Below, piece after piece: positions 43,079-51,893 of a stretch of DNA of 64,000 nucleotides. Location: NCBI RefSeq assembly GCF_009852415.1, contig NZ_WOXS01000002.1, forward strand, positions 4,504,001 to 4,568,000, read 5' to 3'. The notes beneath the pieces were generated by a model, which saw only the letters and a program-made list of their open reading frames with translations, was not told the DNA's origin and ran no database searches. The position numbers were made by a program, and so were the translations under genes. The stretch is from Streptomyces sp. Tu 3180 (lineage in GTDB: Bacteria > Actinomycetota > Actinomycetes > Streptomycetales > Streptomycetaceae). Numbering within the stretch: position 1 is the first letter of the stretch; every line of letters starts with the position of its first letter.

Positions 43079-45484
43079 ATGGCGGGGCTTTCCATCTCAT
43101 ATGAGTCGGGCCAACCCACATCCCTCGCAGCCGCCGTGCTGACCGACGACAACCGCCTGCTCGTGGTGGTCATCGGCGTGGTGGCGCTGACGGCACTGGT
43201 GGTCGCGGGCGTCCTGGTGCGCCAGGTGCTCGCGGCCGGCGAGGGCACCGACGGCATGAAGAAGATCGCGGCGGCGGTCCAGGAGGGCGCCAACGCCTAT
43301 CTGGCCCGTCAGCTGCGCACGCTCGGCGTATTCGCCGTCGTCGTGTTCTTCCTGCTCATGCTGCTGCCCGCGGACGACTGGAATCAGCGTGCCGGACGGT
43401 CGGTGTTCTTCTTGATCGGAGCGGCGTTCTCGGCGGCCACCGGCTATATCGGTATGTGGCTCGCCGTGCGCAGCAATGTGCGGGTCGCCGCGGCGGCGCG
43501 CGAAGCCACTCCGGCTCAGGGCGAGCCGGAGAAGGATCTCACCGCGGTCTCGCACAAAGCGATGAAGATCGCTTTCCGTACGGGGGGCGTCGTCGGCATG
43601 TTCACCGTCGGCCTCGGCCTGCTGGGCGCCTCCTGCGTGGTGCTGGTGTACGCGGCCGACGCGCCGAAGGTGCTCGAGGGGTTCGGCCTCGGGGCCGCGC
43701 TGATCGCGATGTTCATGAGGGTCGGCGGCGGCATCTTCACCAAGGCCGCCGACGTCGGCGCCGACCTGGTCGGCAAGGTCGAGCAGGGCATTCCGGAGGA
43801 CGATCCGCGCAATGCCGCGACCATCGCCGACAACGTGGGCGACAACGTCGGCGACTGCGCGGGCATGGCGGCCGACCTCTTCGAGTCGTACGCCGTGACC
43901 CTGGTGGCCGCGCTGATCCTGGGCTCGGCGGCGTTCGGCGACGCGGGGCTCGCCTTCCCGCTGCTGGTGCCGGCGATCGGCGTGCTCACCGCGATGATCG
44001 GCATCTTCGCGGTGGCCCCGAGGCGCGCGGACCGCAGCGGCATGACCGCGATCAACCGCGGGTTCTTCATCTCCGCGGTGATCTCGCTGGCGCTGGTCGC
44101 GATCGCGGTGTTCACCTACCTGCCGTCGTCGTACGCCGGCCTCGACGGCGTCACCGACGCGGCGATCCAGGGCAAGGACGGCGACCCGCGGATCCTCGCG
44201 CTCGTCGCGGTGGCCATCGGCATCGTGCTCGCCGCGCTGATCCAGCAACTCACCGGCTACTTCACCGAGACGGCCCGGCGTCCCGTGAGGGACATCGGCA
44301 AGACCTCGCTCACCGGCCCGGCCACCGTCGTCCTCGCGGGCATCTCCATCGGTCTCGAATCGGCCGTCTACACCGCCCTGTTGATCGGCCTCGGCGTCTA
44401 CGGGGCGTTCCTGCTCGGCGGCACGTCGATCATGCTGGCGCTGTTCGCGGTGGCGCTGGCCGGCACCGGCCTGCTCACCACGGTCGGCGTGATCGTCGCG
44501 ATGGACACCTTCGGGCCCGTCTCCGACAACGCGCAGGGCATCGCCGAGATGTCCGGCGACGTCGAGGGCGCGGGCGCCCAGGTGCTCACCAACCTGGACG
44601 CGGTCGGCAACACCACCAAGGCCATCACCAAGGGCATCGCCATCGCCACGGCCGTGCTCGCGGCGGCGGCGCTGTTCGGCTCGTACCGGGACGCCATCAC
44701 CACCGGAGCGCGGGACGTGGGCGAGCGGCTCAGCGGCGAGGGCGCGCCGATGAGCCTGATGATGGACATCTCCCAGCCCAACAACCTCGTCGGGCTCGTC
44801 GCGGGCGCGGCGGTCGTCTTCCTCTTCTCCGGGCTGGCGATCAACGCGGTGTCGCGGTCGGCGGGTTCGGTGGTCTTCGAGGTGCGGCGGCAGTTCCGCG
44901 AGCGGCCCGGGATCATGGACTACAGCGAGAAACCGGAGTACGGCAAGGTCGTCGACATCTGCACCAGGGACGCCCTGCGGGAGCTCGCCACCCCCGGTCT
45001 GCTCGCCGTGATGGCGCCCATCTTCGTCGGGTTCACGCTCGGCGTCGGCGCCCTGGGCGCGTTCCTCGCGGGCGCGATCGGCGCGGGCACGCTGATGGCG
45101 GTGTTCCTCGCCAACTCCGGTGGCGCCTGGGACAACGCGAAGAAGCTCGTCGAGGACGGACACCACGGCGGCAAGGGCAGCGAGGCCCACGCGGCCACCG
45201 TGATCGGCGACACCGTCGGCGACCCCTTCAAGGACACCGCCGGTCCCGCGATCAACCCCCTGCTGAAGGTGATGAACCTGGTGGCGCTGCTCATCGCGCC
45301 CGCGGTCATCAAGTTCTCCTACGGGGCCGACCGGAGCGTCGGGATGCGGGTGCTGATCGCGGTCCTCGCGCTGGTGGTGATCGTCGGAGCGGTGTACGTG
45401 TCCAAGCGGCGCGGTATCGCCGTGGGGGACGAGGGCGACTCCGAACCGAAGCCCAAGTCGGCCGATCCGGCGGTGGTTTCGTAG
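43079..45484 (+). CDS. hppA: Membrane-bound proton-pumping pyrophosphatase
   Basis: The 801-aa product has about 16 membrane helices and the family signatures GGGIFTKAADVGADLVGKVE, DDPRNAATIADNVGDNVGDC and a second acidic set near the end (GDTVGDPFKDTAGPAINPL). It splits pyrophosphate to pump H+ outward. The residue after GNTT is Lys (GNTTKAITKG), which marks the K+-independent subclass. ATG 43079 follows AAGGAGG. It has a 321-bp upstream region with a repeated palindromic motif, suggesting regulated expression. Confidence 0.97.
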   Translation: MAGLSISYESGQPTSLAAAVLTDDNRLLVVVIGVVALTALVVAGVLVRQVLAAGEGTDGMKKIAAAVQEGANAYLARQLRTLGVFAVVVFFLLMLLPADDWNQRAGRSVFFLIGAAFSAATGYIGMWLAVRSNVRVAAAAREATPAQGEPEKDLTAVSHKAMKIAFRTGGVVGMFTVGLGLLGASCVVLVYAADAPKVLEGFGLGAALIAMFMRVGGGIFTKAADVGADLVGKVEQGIPEDDPRNAATIADNVGDNVGDCAGMAADLFESYAVTLVAALILGSAAFGDAGLAFPLLVPAIGVLTAMIGIFAVAPRRADRSGMTAINRGFFISAVISLALVAIAVFTYLPSSYAGLDGVTDAAIQGKDGDPRILALVAVAIGIVLAALIQQLTGYFTETARRPVRDIGKTSLTGPATVVLAGISIGLESAVYTALLIGLGVYGAFLLGGTSIMLALFAVALAGTGLLTTVGVIVAMDTFGPVSDNAQGIAEMSGDVEGAGAQVLTNLDAVGNTTKAITKGIAIATAVLAAAALFGSYRDAITTGARDVGERLSGEGAPMSLMMDISQPNNLVGLVAGAAVVFLFSGLAINAVSRSAGSVVFEVRRQFRERPGIMDYSEKPEYGKVVDICTRDALRELATPGLLAVMAPIFVGFTLGVGALGAFLAGAIGAGTLMAVFLANSGGAWDNAKKLVEDGHHGGKGSEAHAATVIGDTVGDPFKDTAGPAINPLLKVMNLVALLIAPAVIKFSYGADRSVGMRVLIAVLALVVIVGAVYVSKRRGIAVGDEGDSEPKPKSADPAVVS

Positions 45485-45529
45485 ACCGGTCACCGCGGTC
45501 CCGTGGCGGGGCCCGGACAACCCCGGGGC

Positions 45530-45559
45530 GGGCGGCGCGCGTTGACGCGTCGTCCGCCC
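45530..45559 (+). terminator. Imperfect GC hairpin after hppA
   Basis: A stem formed by 45530-45541 and about 45546-45559 contains small bulges. It starts 46 nt past the hppA stop. Confidence 0.5.
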
Positions 45560-45706
45560 GTTCCCTGTGGCGCGCCCCCCATGCGTGAGCCTTCTCTCGC
45601 TTGGTGCAAATGGACTCAAAAGGGTCTTGGCGGACGTCCGGCGGGTGGGCGCCGTCCGTCCGGCGTGTATGTTCCGGGGCCGAGAGCCATGGAAGGGACC
45701 AATCCG

Positions 45707-46279
45707 GTGAACAAGAAGCTCGCGGCCGCACTGTCCGGCGGTGCGGTACTGGTACTGGCGCTGACGGGATGCGGCGGCGACGACGGCAACGAGAAGCTGG
45801 ACGCCTGGGCGAAGGAGGTCTGCGACGCGGTGCAGCCGCAGGCCAGGAAGATCGAGTCGGCCAACGCCGCGATCCAGAAGGAGACCTCGGACAACAGCAC
45901 GCCCGAGGAGGTCCAGAAGGCCGACTCGAAGGCCTTCCAGGACATGTCCGAGGCCTACAAGGCGATCGGTGCCGCCGTGAGCAAGGCCGGGGCGCCGGAC
46001 GTCGAGGACGGCGAGCAGAAGCTGACGAACGCGGTGAAGGAGCTCAACGGCATCTCCGCGTCGTACGCCTCCCTGAAGAAGCAGGTCGACGGTCTGGACA
46101 CCGACGACCAGGCGAAGTTCGCCGACGGCCTGAAGGACATCGCCGCCGAGCTGGACAAGCTGAGCAAGAGCGGCAACGACGCCCTCAACGAGCTGGAGGA
46201 GGGCGAGGTCGGCGAGGCGATGGCCCGCCAGGCCAGCTGCAAGACGGCCACCGCGTCGGCGCCGGCCGCGCAGAGCTGA
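45707..46279 (+). CDS. Small lipoprotein, function unknown
   Basis: The 190-aa product starts at GTG 45707 with GGAAGGGA 7-14 nt upstream. The signal ends in lipobox LALTGC (lipidated Cys at about 23). The mature protein is acidic and helical, with heptad-like stretches (QARKIESANAAIQKE; KLDKLSKSG pattern) and two further cysteines that could bridge. A TATGTT box at about 45668 would give a short leader. No family is recognised; an extracytoplasmic helical bundle is likely. Confidence 0.8.
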   Translation: MNKKLAAALSGGAVLVLALTGCGGDDGNEKLDAWAKEVCDAVQPQARKIESANAAIQKETSDNSTPEEVQKADSKAFQDMSEAYKAIGAAVSKAGAPDVEDGEQKLTNAVKELNGISASYASLKKQVDGLDTDDQAKFADGLKDIAAELDKLSKSGNDALNELEEGEVGEAMARQASCKTATASAPAAQS

Positions 46280-46432
46280 CGCCGCGGCAGTCGCCGTGGG
46301 CGCACGGCGGACGTCGTGGACGCGGGGCGGGTGACGGGCGTGCGCGGCGGGAGCGGCCGGGACACGTGCGGAGGGGCGCGGCGGGTATGACCGCGGCACG
46401 CGCGGACCGGGGGCGGCGGCCACAATAGGGGC

Positions 46433-47953
46433 GTGAGTACCACCGGTCTGCCGCCCCTGCCCTCGTCCGACCGCCCCGACGCCGCCGCCCGGCTGCGGGA
46501 CGCGCTGCTCGGAGCCTCCTTCACCGCCGACGGACTGCTCGAACTGCTCGGCGCTCCCGCGTACGCGGCGCTGGCCCGCAGCGAGACCGTGCCCGCGCTC
46601 CGGGCGACCCGCGGGGACACCGCGCTGGAGGCGCTCGTACGGCTGTTCCTGCTGCAGCAGCCCGTGCCGCACGCGCGCGTGGCGGACGTGCTGCCCGTGG
46701 ACACCTGCCTGGAGAGCGGGTGGCTGACGCGCGCCGGCGCGGACGACCTCGCCGCGACCGTGGACGTGCGGCCGTACGGCGGGCCGGCCGGTGAGGACTG
46801 GTTCATCGTCTCCGACCTGGGGTGCGCGGTCGGCGGGGCCGGCGGCATCGGCAGCCGCGACGAGGGGGTCGTCCTCGGTGTCGGCGGGGCGTCCACGACC
46901 CTGGCCGGGATCACGGTCCGCAGGCCCGTGGCCTCCGCGCTCGACCTCGGCACCGGCTCCGGCATCCAGGCGCTGCACGCCACCCGGCACGCCACGCGGG
47001 TGACGGCCACCGACGTCAACCCGCGCGCGCTGCACATCACCGCGCTCACCCTGGCCCTCTCCGGGGCCCCGGCCGCCGATCTGCGCGAGGGGTCGCTGTT
47101 CGCGCCCGTCCGGGACGACGAGAGGTACGACCTGATCGTGTCCAACCCGCCCTTCGTGATCTCGCCGGACGCGCGGCTCACCTACCGCGACGGCGGGATG
47201 GGCGGGGACGATCTGTGCCGCACGCTCGTCCAGCAGGCGGGGGACCGCTTGAACGAGGGCGGGTTCGCGCAGTTCCTCGCCAACTGGCAGCACGTCGAGG
47301 GGGAGGACTGGCAGGACAGACTCAGGTCGTGGGTGCCTCGCGGGTGCGACGCCTGGATCGTGCAGCGCGAGGTGCAGGACATCACCCAGTACGCCGAGCT
47401 GTGGCTGCGGGACGCGGGCGACCACCGCGGGGACACGGCCGAGTACCGGGCGCGGTACGACGCGTGGCTGGACGAGTTCGAGGCGCGCAAGGTGCGGGCG
47501 GTCGGCTTCGGCTGGATCACCCTGCGCAGGTCGGGGTCCGCCGTGCCGTCGGTCACGGTGGAGGAGTGGCCGCACCCGGTCGAGCAGCCGCTCGGCGAGA
47601 CGGTCCGGGCGCACTTCGACCGGCTCGACCACCTGCGCGCGCACGACGACGCGGCGCTGCTCGAGGGGCGCTTCAGGCTGGCCGCGGAGGTCGTGCAGGA
47701 GCAGGTCGGGCTGCCCGGCGCCGAGGACCCGGAGCACGTCGTGCTGCGCCAGAACCGCGGGATGCGCCGGGCCACCAAGGTGGACACGGTCGGCGCGGGT
47801 TTCGCGGGGGTGTGCGACGGCACGATGAGCGCCGGCCGCATCCTGGACGCCATCGCCCAGCTCCTCGGCGAGGACCCCGTGCTGCTCCGCGACCGCACGC
47901 CCGCACAGATCCGGCTGCTGGTGGAACAGGGGTTCCTGGAGCCGGCCGGCTGA
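46433..47953 (+). CDS. Class I SAM-dependent methyltransferase, HemK/RlmG-like
   Basis: The 506-aa product has an N-terminal helical domain (about 1-150) and a Rossmann methyltransferase with motif I DLGTGSGIQ (Asp171) and catalytic motif SNPPFVIS (237-244), the NPPF signature of enzymes that methylate planar amide or base nitrogens (PrmC, RsmC, RlmG). The C-terminal 150 residues form a winged-helix-like extension. The target could be rRNA or a protein glutamine. GTG 46433 sits 6 nt after a CACAAT box, so it may be leaderless. Confidence 0.87.
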   Translation: MSTTGLPPLPSSDRPDAAARLRDALLGASFTADGLLELLGAPAYAALARSETVPALRATRGDTALEALVRLFLLQQPVPHARVADVLPVDTCLESGWLTRAGADDLAATVDVRPYGGPAGEDWFIVSDLGCAVGGAGGIGSRDEGVVLGVGGASTTLAGITVRRPVASALDLGTGSGIQALHATRHATRVTATDVNPRALHITALTLALSGAPAADLREGSLFAPVRDDERYDLIVSNPPFVISPDARLTYRDGGMGGDDLCRTLVQQAGDRLNEGGFAQFLANWQHVEGEDWQDRLRSWVPRGCDAWIVQREVQDITQYAELWLRDAGDHRGDTAEYRARYDAWLDEFEARKVRAVGFGWITLRRSGSAVPSVTVEEWPHPVEQPLGETVRAHFDRLDHLRAHDDAALLEGRFRLAAEVVQEQVGLPGAEDPEHVVLRQNRGMRRATKVDTVGAGFAGVCDGTMSAGRILDAIAQLLGEDPVLLRDRTPAQIRLLVEQGFLEPAG

Positions 47954-48021
47954 TCGCGGGGCGCGCGGCGCGGGCGTGAGCGCGTGACCCGTGCAGGGGG
48001 AAGTGAGGTGGGCGCGGGGAA

Positions 48022-48248
48022 GCGGCGTGTGCGTGGACACACGATGTGTGCGCGGCGAAGTGGCGTGCGCGTGGACCCATGACGTGTGCGCGGAAAAATG
48101 ACGTATGCGCGGAAAAGTGACGTATGCGCGGAAAGCGACTCGGGCGCGGAGACGTGACGCGTGCGCGGCGAAGTGACGCGTGCGCGGCGAAGTGACGCGT
48201 GCGCGGCGAAGTGGCGCGTGCGCGGCGAAGTGGCGCGTGCGCGGAGAC
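48022..48248. repeat. Twelve-copy 19-bp tandem repeat array
   Basis: Units of 19 bp (one of 18) run without spacers. The most regular are GTGACGCGTGCGCGGCGAA at 48154, 48173 and 48192; copies at 48041-48135 are more diverged (for example GTGACGTATGCGCGGAAAG). A thirteenth unit decays after 48249. The period is not a multiple of three and no ribosome site precedes it, so it is not coding. It lies between the methyltransferase and a small membrane protein gene, in a 531-bp gap. Confidence 0.88.
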
Positions 48249-48484
48249 GTGACGCGCGGGTCGCGGGCCGCCGGACCCGTCCCGCGGCAGTGTCTTCTCA
48301 CGTCGATCCGGAATTTCTTCGAAAGGTCCGGAGTCCCGCCGACGGGCCGCGGGCCGGCCCGGCTCCGGTCCGCACCGACCCGTCGTCCCCCCGTTCACCC
48401 CCGGTTCGCCTGCGCGCCGCCCGGGCGTGGCAGCGTCACCCCCGGACCGGTACCAGCGGACGGGGAGGAGGGTCTCGCGGGACC

Positions 48485-48682
48485 ATGGAGAGCGGACCGG
48501 CGATCTTCGCGGGGTTGGTGTTCTGCCTGTTCGGAGGCGGGCTGCTGGCCTGGACCGCGACCCGCGCACGACAGCACCGTCCCGTCGCCCACGGTGTGAG
48601 TCCCGTCGCATCGGCCACCGTCGCCGGACTCGCCGCGTTGATCTTCCTGGCCCTCGGCGCATGGTGCTTCACCCGCCTGTGA
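48485..48682 (+). CDS. Small two-helix membrane protein
   Basis: The 65-aa product has helices at about residues 4-23 (AIFAGLVFCLFGGGLLAW) and 43-62 (ASATVAGLAALIFLALGA) joined by a short basic loop. GGAGGAGGG lies about 14-20 nt before ATG 48485, slightly far. No family is recognised. It is downstream of the tandem repeat array and 245 bp upstream of topA. Confidence 0.65.
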   Translation: MESGPAIFAGLVFCLFGGGLLAWTATRARQHRPVAHGVSPVASATVAGLAALIFLALGAWCFTRL

Positions 48683-48820
48683 GGAGCGGATGTCCCCCTC
48701 GGTTCCGGGTAACCGGTAGATAGCGCTCCGCATAAGCGCGGGCGAGGACTGGACACTCCGGGCGGCAGGAACGGTGGTAGTCGGGTTACCGTTCGAGTGG
48801 CCGTTGCGGGCTTTTCCCGT

Positions 48821-48826
48821 TTGACA
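48821..48826 (+). promoter_or_regulatory. TTGACA hexamer upstream of topA
   Basis: A consensus -35 hexamer lies 102 bp before the topA start. No good -10 box sits at the standard spacing, so this is a weak call. Confidence 0.25.
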
Positions 48827-48927
48827 CGGGGGCGGGATGTACCGTCACACTCCGCAGCGTCACCATGACCCGACCCCGGGAAGACCGCCTGGGGAGGCCC
48901 CAGCGTCGACCGGAGAGAAGAGCGAAG

Positions 48928-51747
48928 TTGTCCCCGACCAGCGAGACCGCGAAGGGCGGCCGCCGACTCGTCATCGTCGAGTCGCCTGCCAAGGCGAAGA
49001 CGATCAAGGGCTATCTCGGCCCTGGCTACATCGTCGAGGCGAGCGTCGGGCACATTCGCGACCTTCCCAACGGCGCTGCCGAGGTGCCCGAGAAGTACAC
49101 CGGTGAGGTCCGCCGCCTCGGTGTGGACGTCGACCACGACTTCCAGCCGATCTATGTGGTCAACGCGGACAAGCGGGCCCAGGTCAAGAAGCTCAAGGAC
49201 CTGCTGAAGGAGTCCGACGAGCTCTTCCTCGCCACCGACGAGGACCGCGAGGGGGAGGCCATCGCCTGGCACCTCCAGGAGGTCCTCAAGCCGAAGATCC
49301 CGGTCAAGCGGATGGTCTTCCACGAGATCACCAAGGACGCGATCCGCGAGGCCGTGGCCAACCCGCGCCAGCTCAACCAGAAGCTGGTCGACGCCCAGGA
49401 GACCCGCCGCATCCTCGACCGCCTCTACGGCTACGAGGTCTCGCCGGTCCTGTGGAAGAAGGTCATGCCCCGGCTGTCCGCCGGCCGCGTCCAGTCCGTC
49501 GCGACGAGGCTCGTGGTCGAGCGGGAGCGCGAGCGCATGGCGTTCCGCTCCGCCGAGTACTGGGACCTGACGGGCACCTTCGCGACCGGCCGGGCGGGTG
49601 ACGCCTCCGACCCGTCGTCCCTGGTCGCACGCCTCCAGACCGTCGACGGCAGGCGCGTCGCGCAGGGCCGCGACTTCGACTCCCTCGGGCAGCTCAAGAG
49701 CGCGAACACCCTCCACCTCGACGAGGCGAACGCCCGCGCCCTGGCCGCCGCGCTGGAGAACACGCGGTTCGCCGTGCGCGCCGTCGAGTCCAAGCCGTAC
49801 CGCCGCTCGCCGTACGCCCCGTTCCGTACGACGACGCTGCAGCAGGAGGCCAGCCGCAAGCTCGGCTTCGGCGCGAAGGCCACCATGCAGATCGCGCAGA
49901 AGCTGTACGAGAACGGCTACATCACTTACATGCGTACGGACTCGACGACGCTGAGCGAGACGGCGATCTCCGCCGCGCGCGCCCAGGTCACGCAGCTGTA
50001 CGGTTCCGACTACCTGCCCCCGCAGCCGCGCACCTACGCGGGGAAGGTCAAGAACGCGCAGGAGGCGCACGAGGCGATCCGCCCCTCCGGCGACCGCTTC
50101 CGCACGCCCGCCGAGACTGGTCTGACCGGCGACCAGTTCAGGCTGTACGAGCTGATCTGGAAGCGGACCGTCGCCTCGCAGATGAAGGACGCCACCGGCA
50201 ACTCCGTCACGGTGAGGATCGGCGGCACCGCGGCCGACGGCCGGAACGTCGAGTTCAGCGCGTCCGGCAAGACGATCACCTTCCACGGCTTCCTGAAGGC
50301 CTACGTCGAGGGCGCCGACGACCCGAACGCCGAGCTCGACGACCGCGAGCGCCGGCTGCCGCAGGTCGCCGAGGGCGACGCCCTCACCGCCGAGGAGATC
50401 ACGGTCGACGGGCACGCCACCAAGCCCCCGGCCCGCTACACCGAGGCGTCGCTGGTCAAGGAGCTGGAGGAGCGCGAGATCGGCCGCCCGTCGACGTACG
50501 CGTCGATCATCGGCACGATCCTCGACCGCGGCTACGTGTTCAAGAAGGGCACGGCCCTGGTGCCGTCCTTCCTCTCCTTCGCCGTGGTCAACCTGCTGGA
50601 GAAGCACTTCGGCCGGCTCGTCGACTACGACTTCACCGCCAAGATGGAGGACGACCTCGACCGCATCGCGCGCGGCGAGGCGCAGGCCGTGCCGTGGCTG
50701 AAGCGCTTCTACTTCGGCGAGGCCAACGGCATCGGCGGCGCGGCCGAAGCGGGCAACGGCGACGGGGACCACCTCGGCGGCCTCAAGGAGCTGGTGACCG
50801 ACCTGGGCGCGATCGACGCGCGCGAGGTTTCCTCCTTCCCGGTGGGCAACGACATCGTGCTGCGGGTGGGGCGCTACGGGCCGTACATCGAGCGCGGCGA
50901 GAAGGACACCGAGCGGCACCAGCGCGCCGACATCCCGGCCGACCTGGCGCCCGACGAGCTGACCGTCGAGCTCGCCGAGGAACTGCTCGCCAAGCCGAGC
51001 GGCGACTTCGAGCTGGGCACCGACCCGGCGACCGGCCACACGATCGTCGCCAAGGACGGCCGCTACGGCCCGTACGTCACGGAGATCCTCCCCGAGGGCA
51101 CCCCGAAGACCGGCAAGAACGCGGTCAAGCCGCGCACGGCCTCGCTGTTCAAGTCGATGTCCCTGGACACGGTCACCCTGGACGACGCGCTGAAGCTGAT
51201 GTCGCTGCCGCGCGTGGTCGGCACCGACGCCGAGGGCCAGGAGATCACCGCCCAGAACGGCCGCTACGGGCCGTACCTGAAGAAGGGCACCGACTCGCGG
51301 TCGCTGCAGTCCGAGGACCAGCTCTTCACGATCACGCTGGAGGAGGCGCTGGCGATCTACGCCCAGCCCAAGCAGCGTGGCCGGGCGGCCGCCAAGCCGC
51401 CGCTGAAGGAGCTCGGCGAGGACCCGGTCAGCGGCAAGCCGGTCGTGGTGAAGGACGGCCGCTTCGGCCCGTACGTCACCGACGGCGAGACCAACGCGAC
51501 CCTGCGCTCCGGCGACAGCGTCGAGACGATCACGCCGGAACGCGGCTTCGAGCTGCTCGCCGAGAAGCGCGCCAAGGGCCCCGCCAAGAAGACCGCGAAG
51601 AAGGCCACCGCCAAGAAGACGGCGGCCAAGAAGGCTCCGGCGAAGAAGACGGCGGCCGCCAAGAAGACCGCGGCGAAGAAGACCACGACCGCGAAGAAGA
51701 CGGCGGCGGCGAAGAAGGCCACCGCCTCGAACGGCGCGGAGGACTGA
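48928..51747 (+). CDS. topA: DNA topoisomerase I
   Basis: The 939-aa product is type IA topoisomerase: Toprim LVIVESPAKAKTIKGYL and DEDREGEAIAWHL, active-site Tyr334 in YITYMRTDSTT, and several C-terminal RYGPYV-type repeats. Instead of zinc fingers it ends in a Lys/Ala-rich tail (repeats of KKTA, from about 890), typical of actinobacterial TopA and important for processivity. It relaxes negative supercoils. TTG 48928 is chosen because the conserved start SPTSETAKGG follows and GGAGAG is about 10 nt upstream. Confidence 0.97.
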   Translation: MSPTSETAKGGRRLVIVESPAKAKTIKGYLGPGYIVEASVGHIRDLPNGAAEVPEKYTGEVRRLGVDVDHDFQPIYVVNADKRAQVKKLKDLLKESDELFLATDEDREGEAIAWHLQEVLKPKIPVKRMVFHEITKDAIREAVANPRQLNQKLVDAQETRRILDRLYGYEVSPVLWKKVMPRLSAGRVQSVATRLVVERERERMAFRSAEYWDLTGTFATGRAGDASDPSSLVARLQTVDGRRVAQGRDFDSLGQLKSANTLHLDEANARALAAALENTRFAVRAVESKPYRRSPYAPFRTTTLQQEASRKLGFGAKATMQIAQKLYENGYITYMRTDSTTLSETAISAARAQVTQLYGSDYLPPQPRTYAGKVKNAQEAHEAIRPSGDRFRTPAETGLTGDQFRLYELIWKRTVASQMKDATGNSVTVRIGGTAADGRNVEFSASGKTITFHGFLKAYVEGADDPNAELDDRERRLPQVAEGDALTAEEITVDGHATKPPARYTEASLVKELEEREIGRPSTYASIIGTILDRGYVFKKGTALVPSFLSFAVVNLLEKHFGRLVDYDFTAKMEDDLDRIARGEAQAVPWLKRFYFGEANGIGGAAEAGNGDGDHLGGLKELVTDLGAIDAREVSSFPVGNDIVLRVGRYGPYIERGEKDTERHQRADIPADLAPDELTVELAEELLAKPSGDFELGTDPATGHTIVAKDGRYGPYVTEILPEGTPKTGKNAVKPRTASLFKSMSLDTVTLDDALKLMSLPRVVGTDAEGQEITAQNGRYGPYLKKGTDSRSLQSEDQLFTITLEEALAIYAQPKQRGRAAAKPPLKELGEDPVSGKPVVVKDGRFGPYVTDGETNATLRSGDSVETITPERGFELLAEKRAKGPAKKTAKKATAKKTAAKKAPAKKTAAAKKTAAKKTTTAKKTAAAKKATASNGAED

Positions 51748-51810
51748 GGGCTCCCGGGAACCCGTCCGTCACCCGGCGAGGATCTTCGCCCGGGGTTCGG
51801 AATGCGAACG

Positions 51811-51835
51811 CCCCGGCAGCACATTGCTGCCGGGG
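51811..51835 (+). terminator. 11-bp perfect hairpin after topA
   Basis: CCCCGGCAGCA (51811-51821) pairs with TGCTGCCGGGG (51825-51835) around CAT, 63 nt past the stop. Confidence 0.82.
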
Positions 51836-51893
51836 TGTGTGCATGTCAGGCGCGTCGCCCCGTGCTGTCGGCACGGGCCGATAGGCTGAACGC

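Noticed and set aside
48022..48248. CRISPR array
   Set aside because: The units are adjacent without spacers, 19 bp long, and no cas genes are nearby.
43097..48301. A 1734-codon minus-strand frame across hppA, the methyltransferase and the 19-bp repeats
   Set aside because: It crosses several real genes antisense, and its repeated end is just the tandem array read in frame. No family signature is present.
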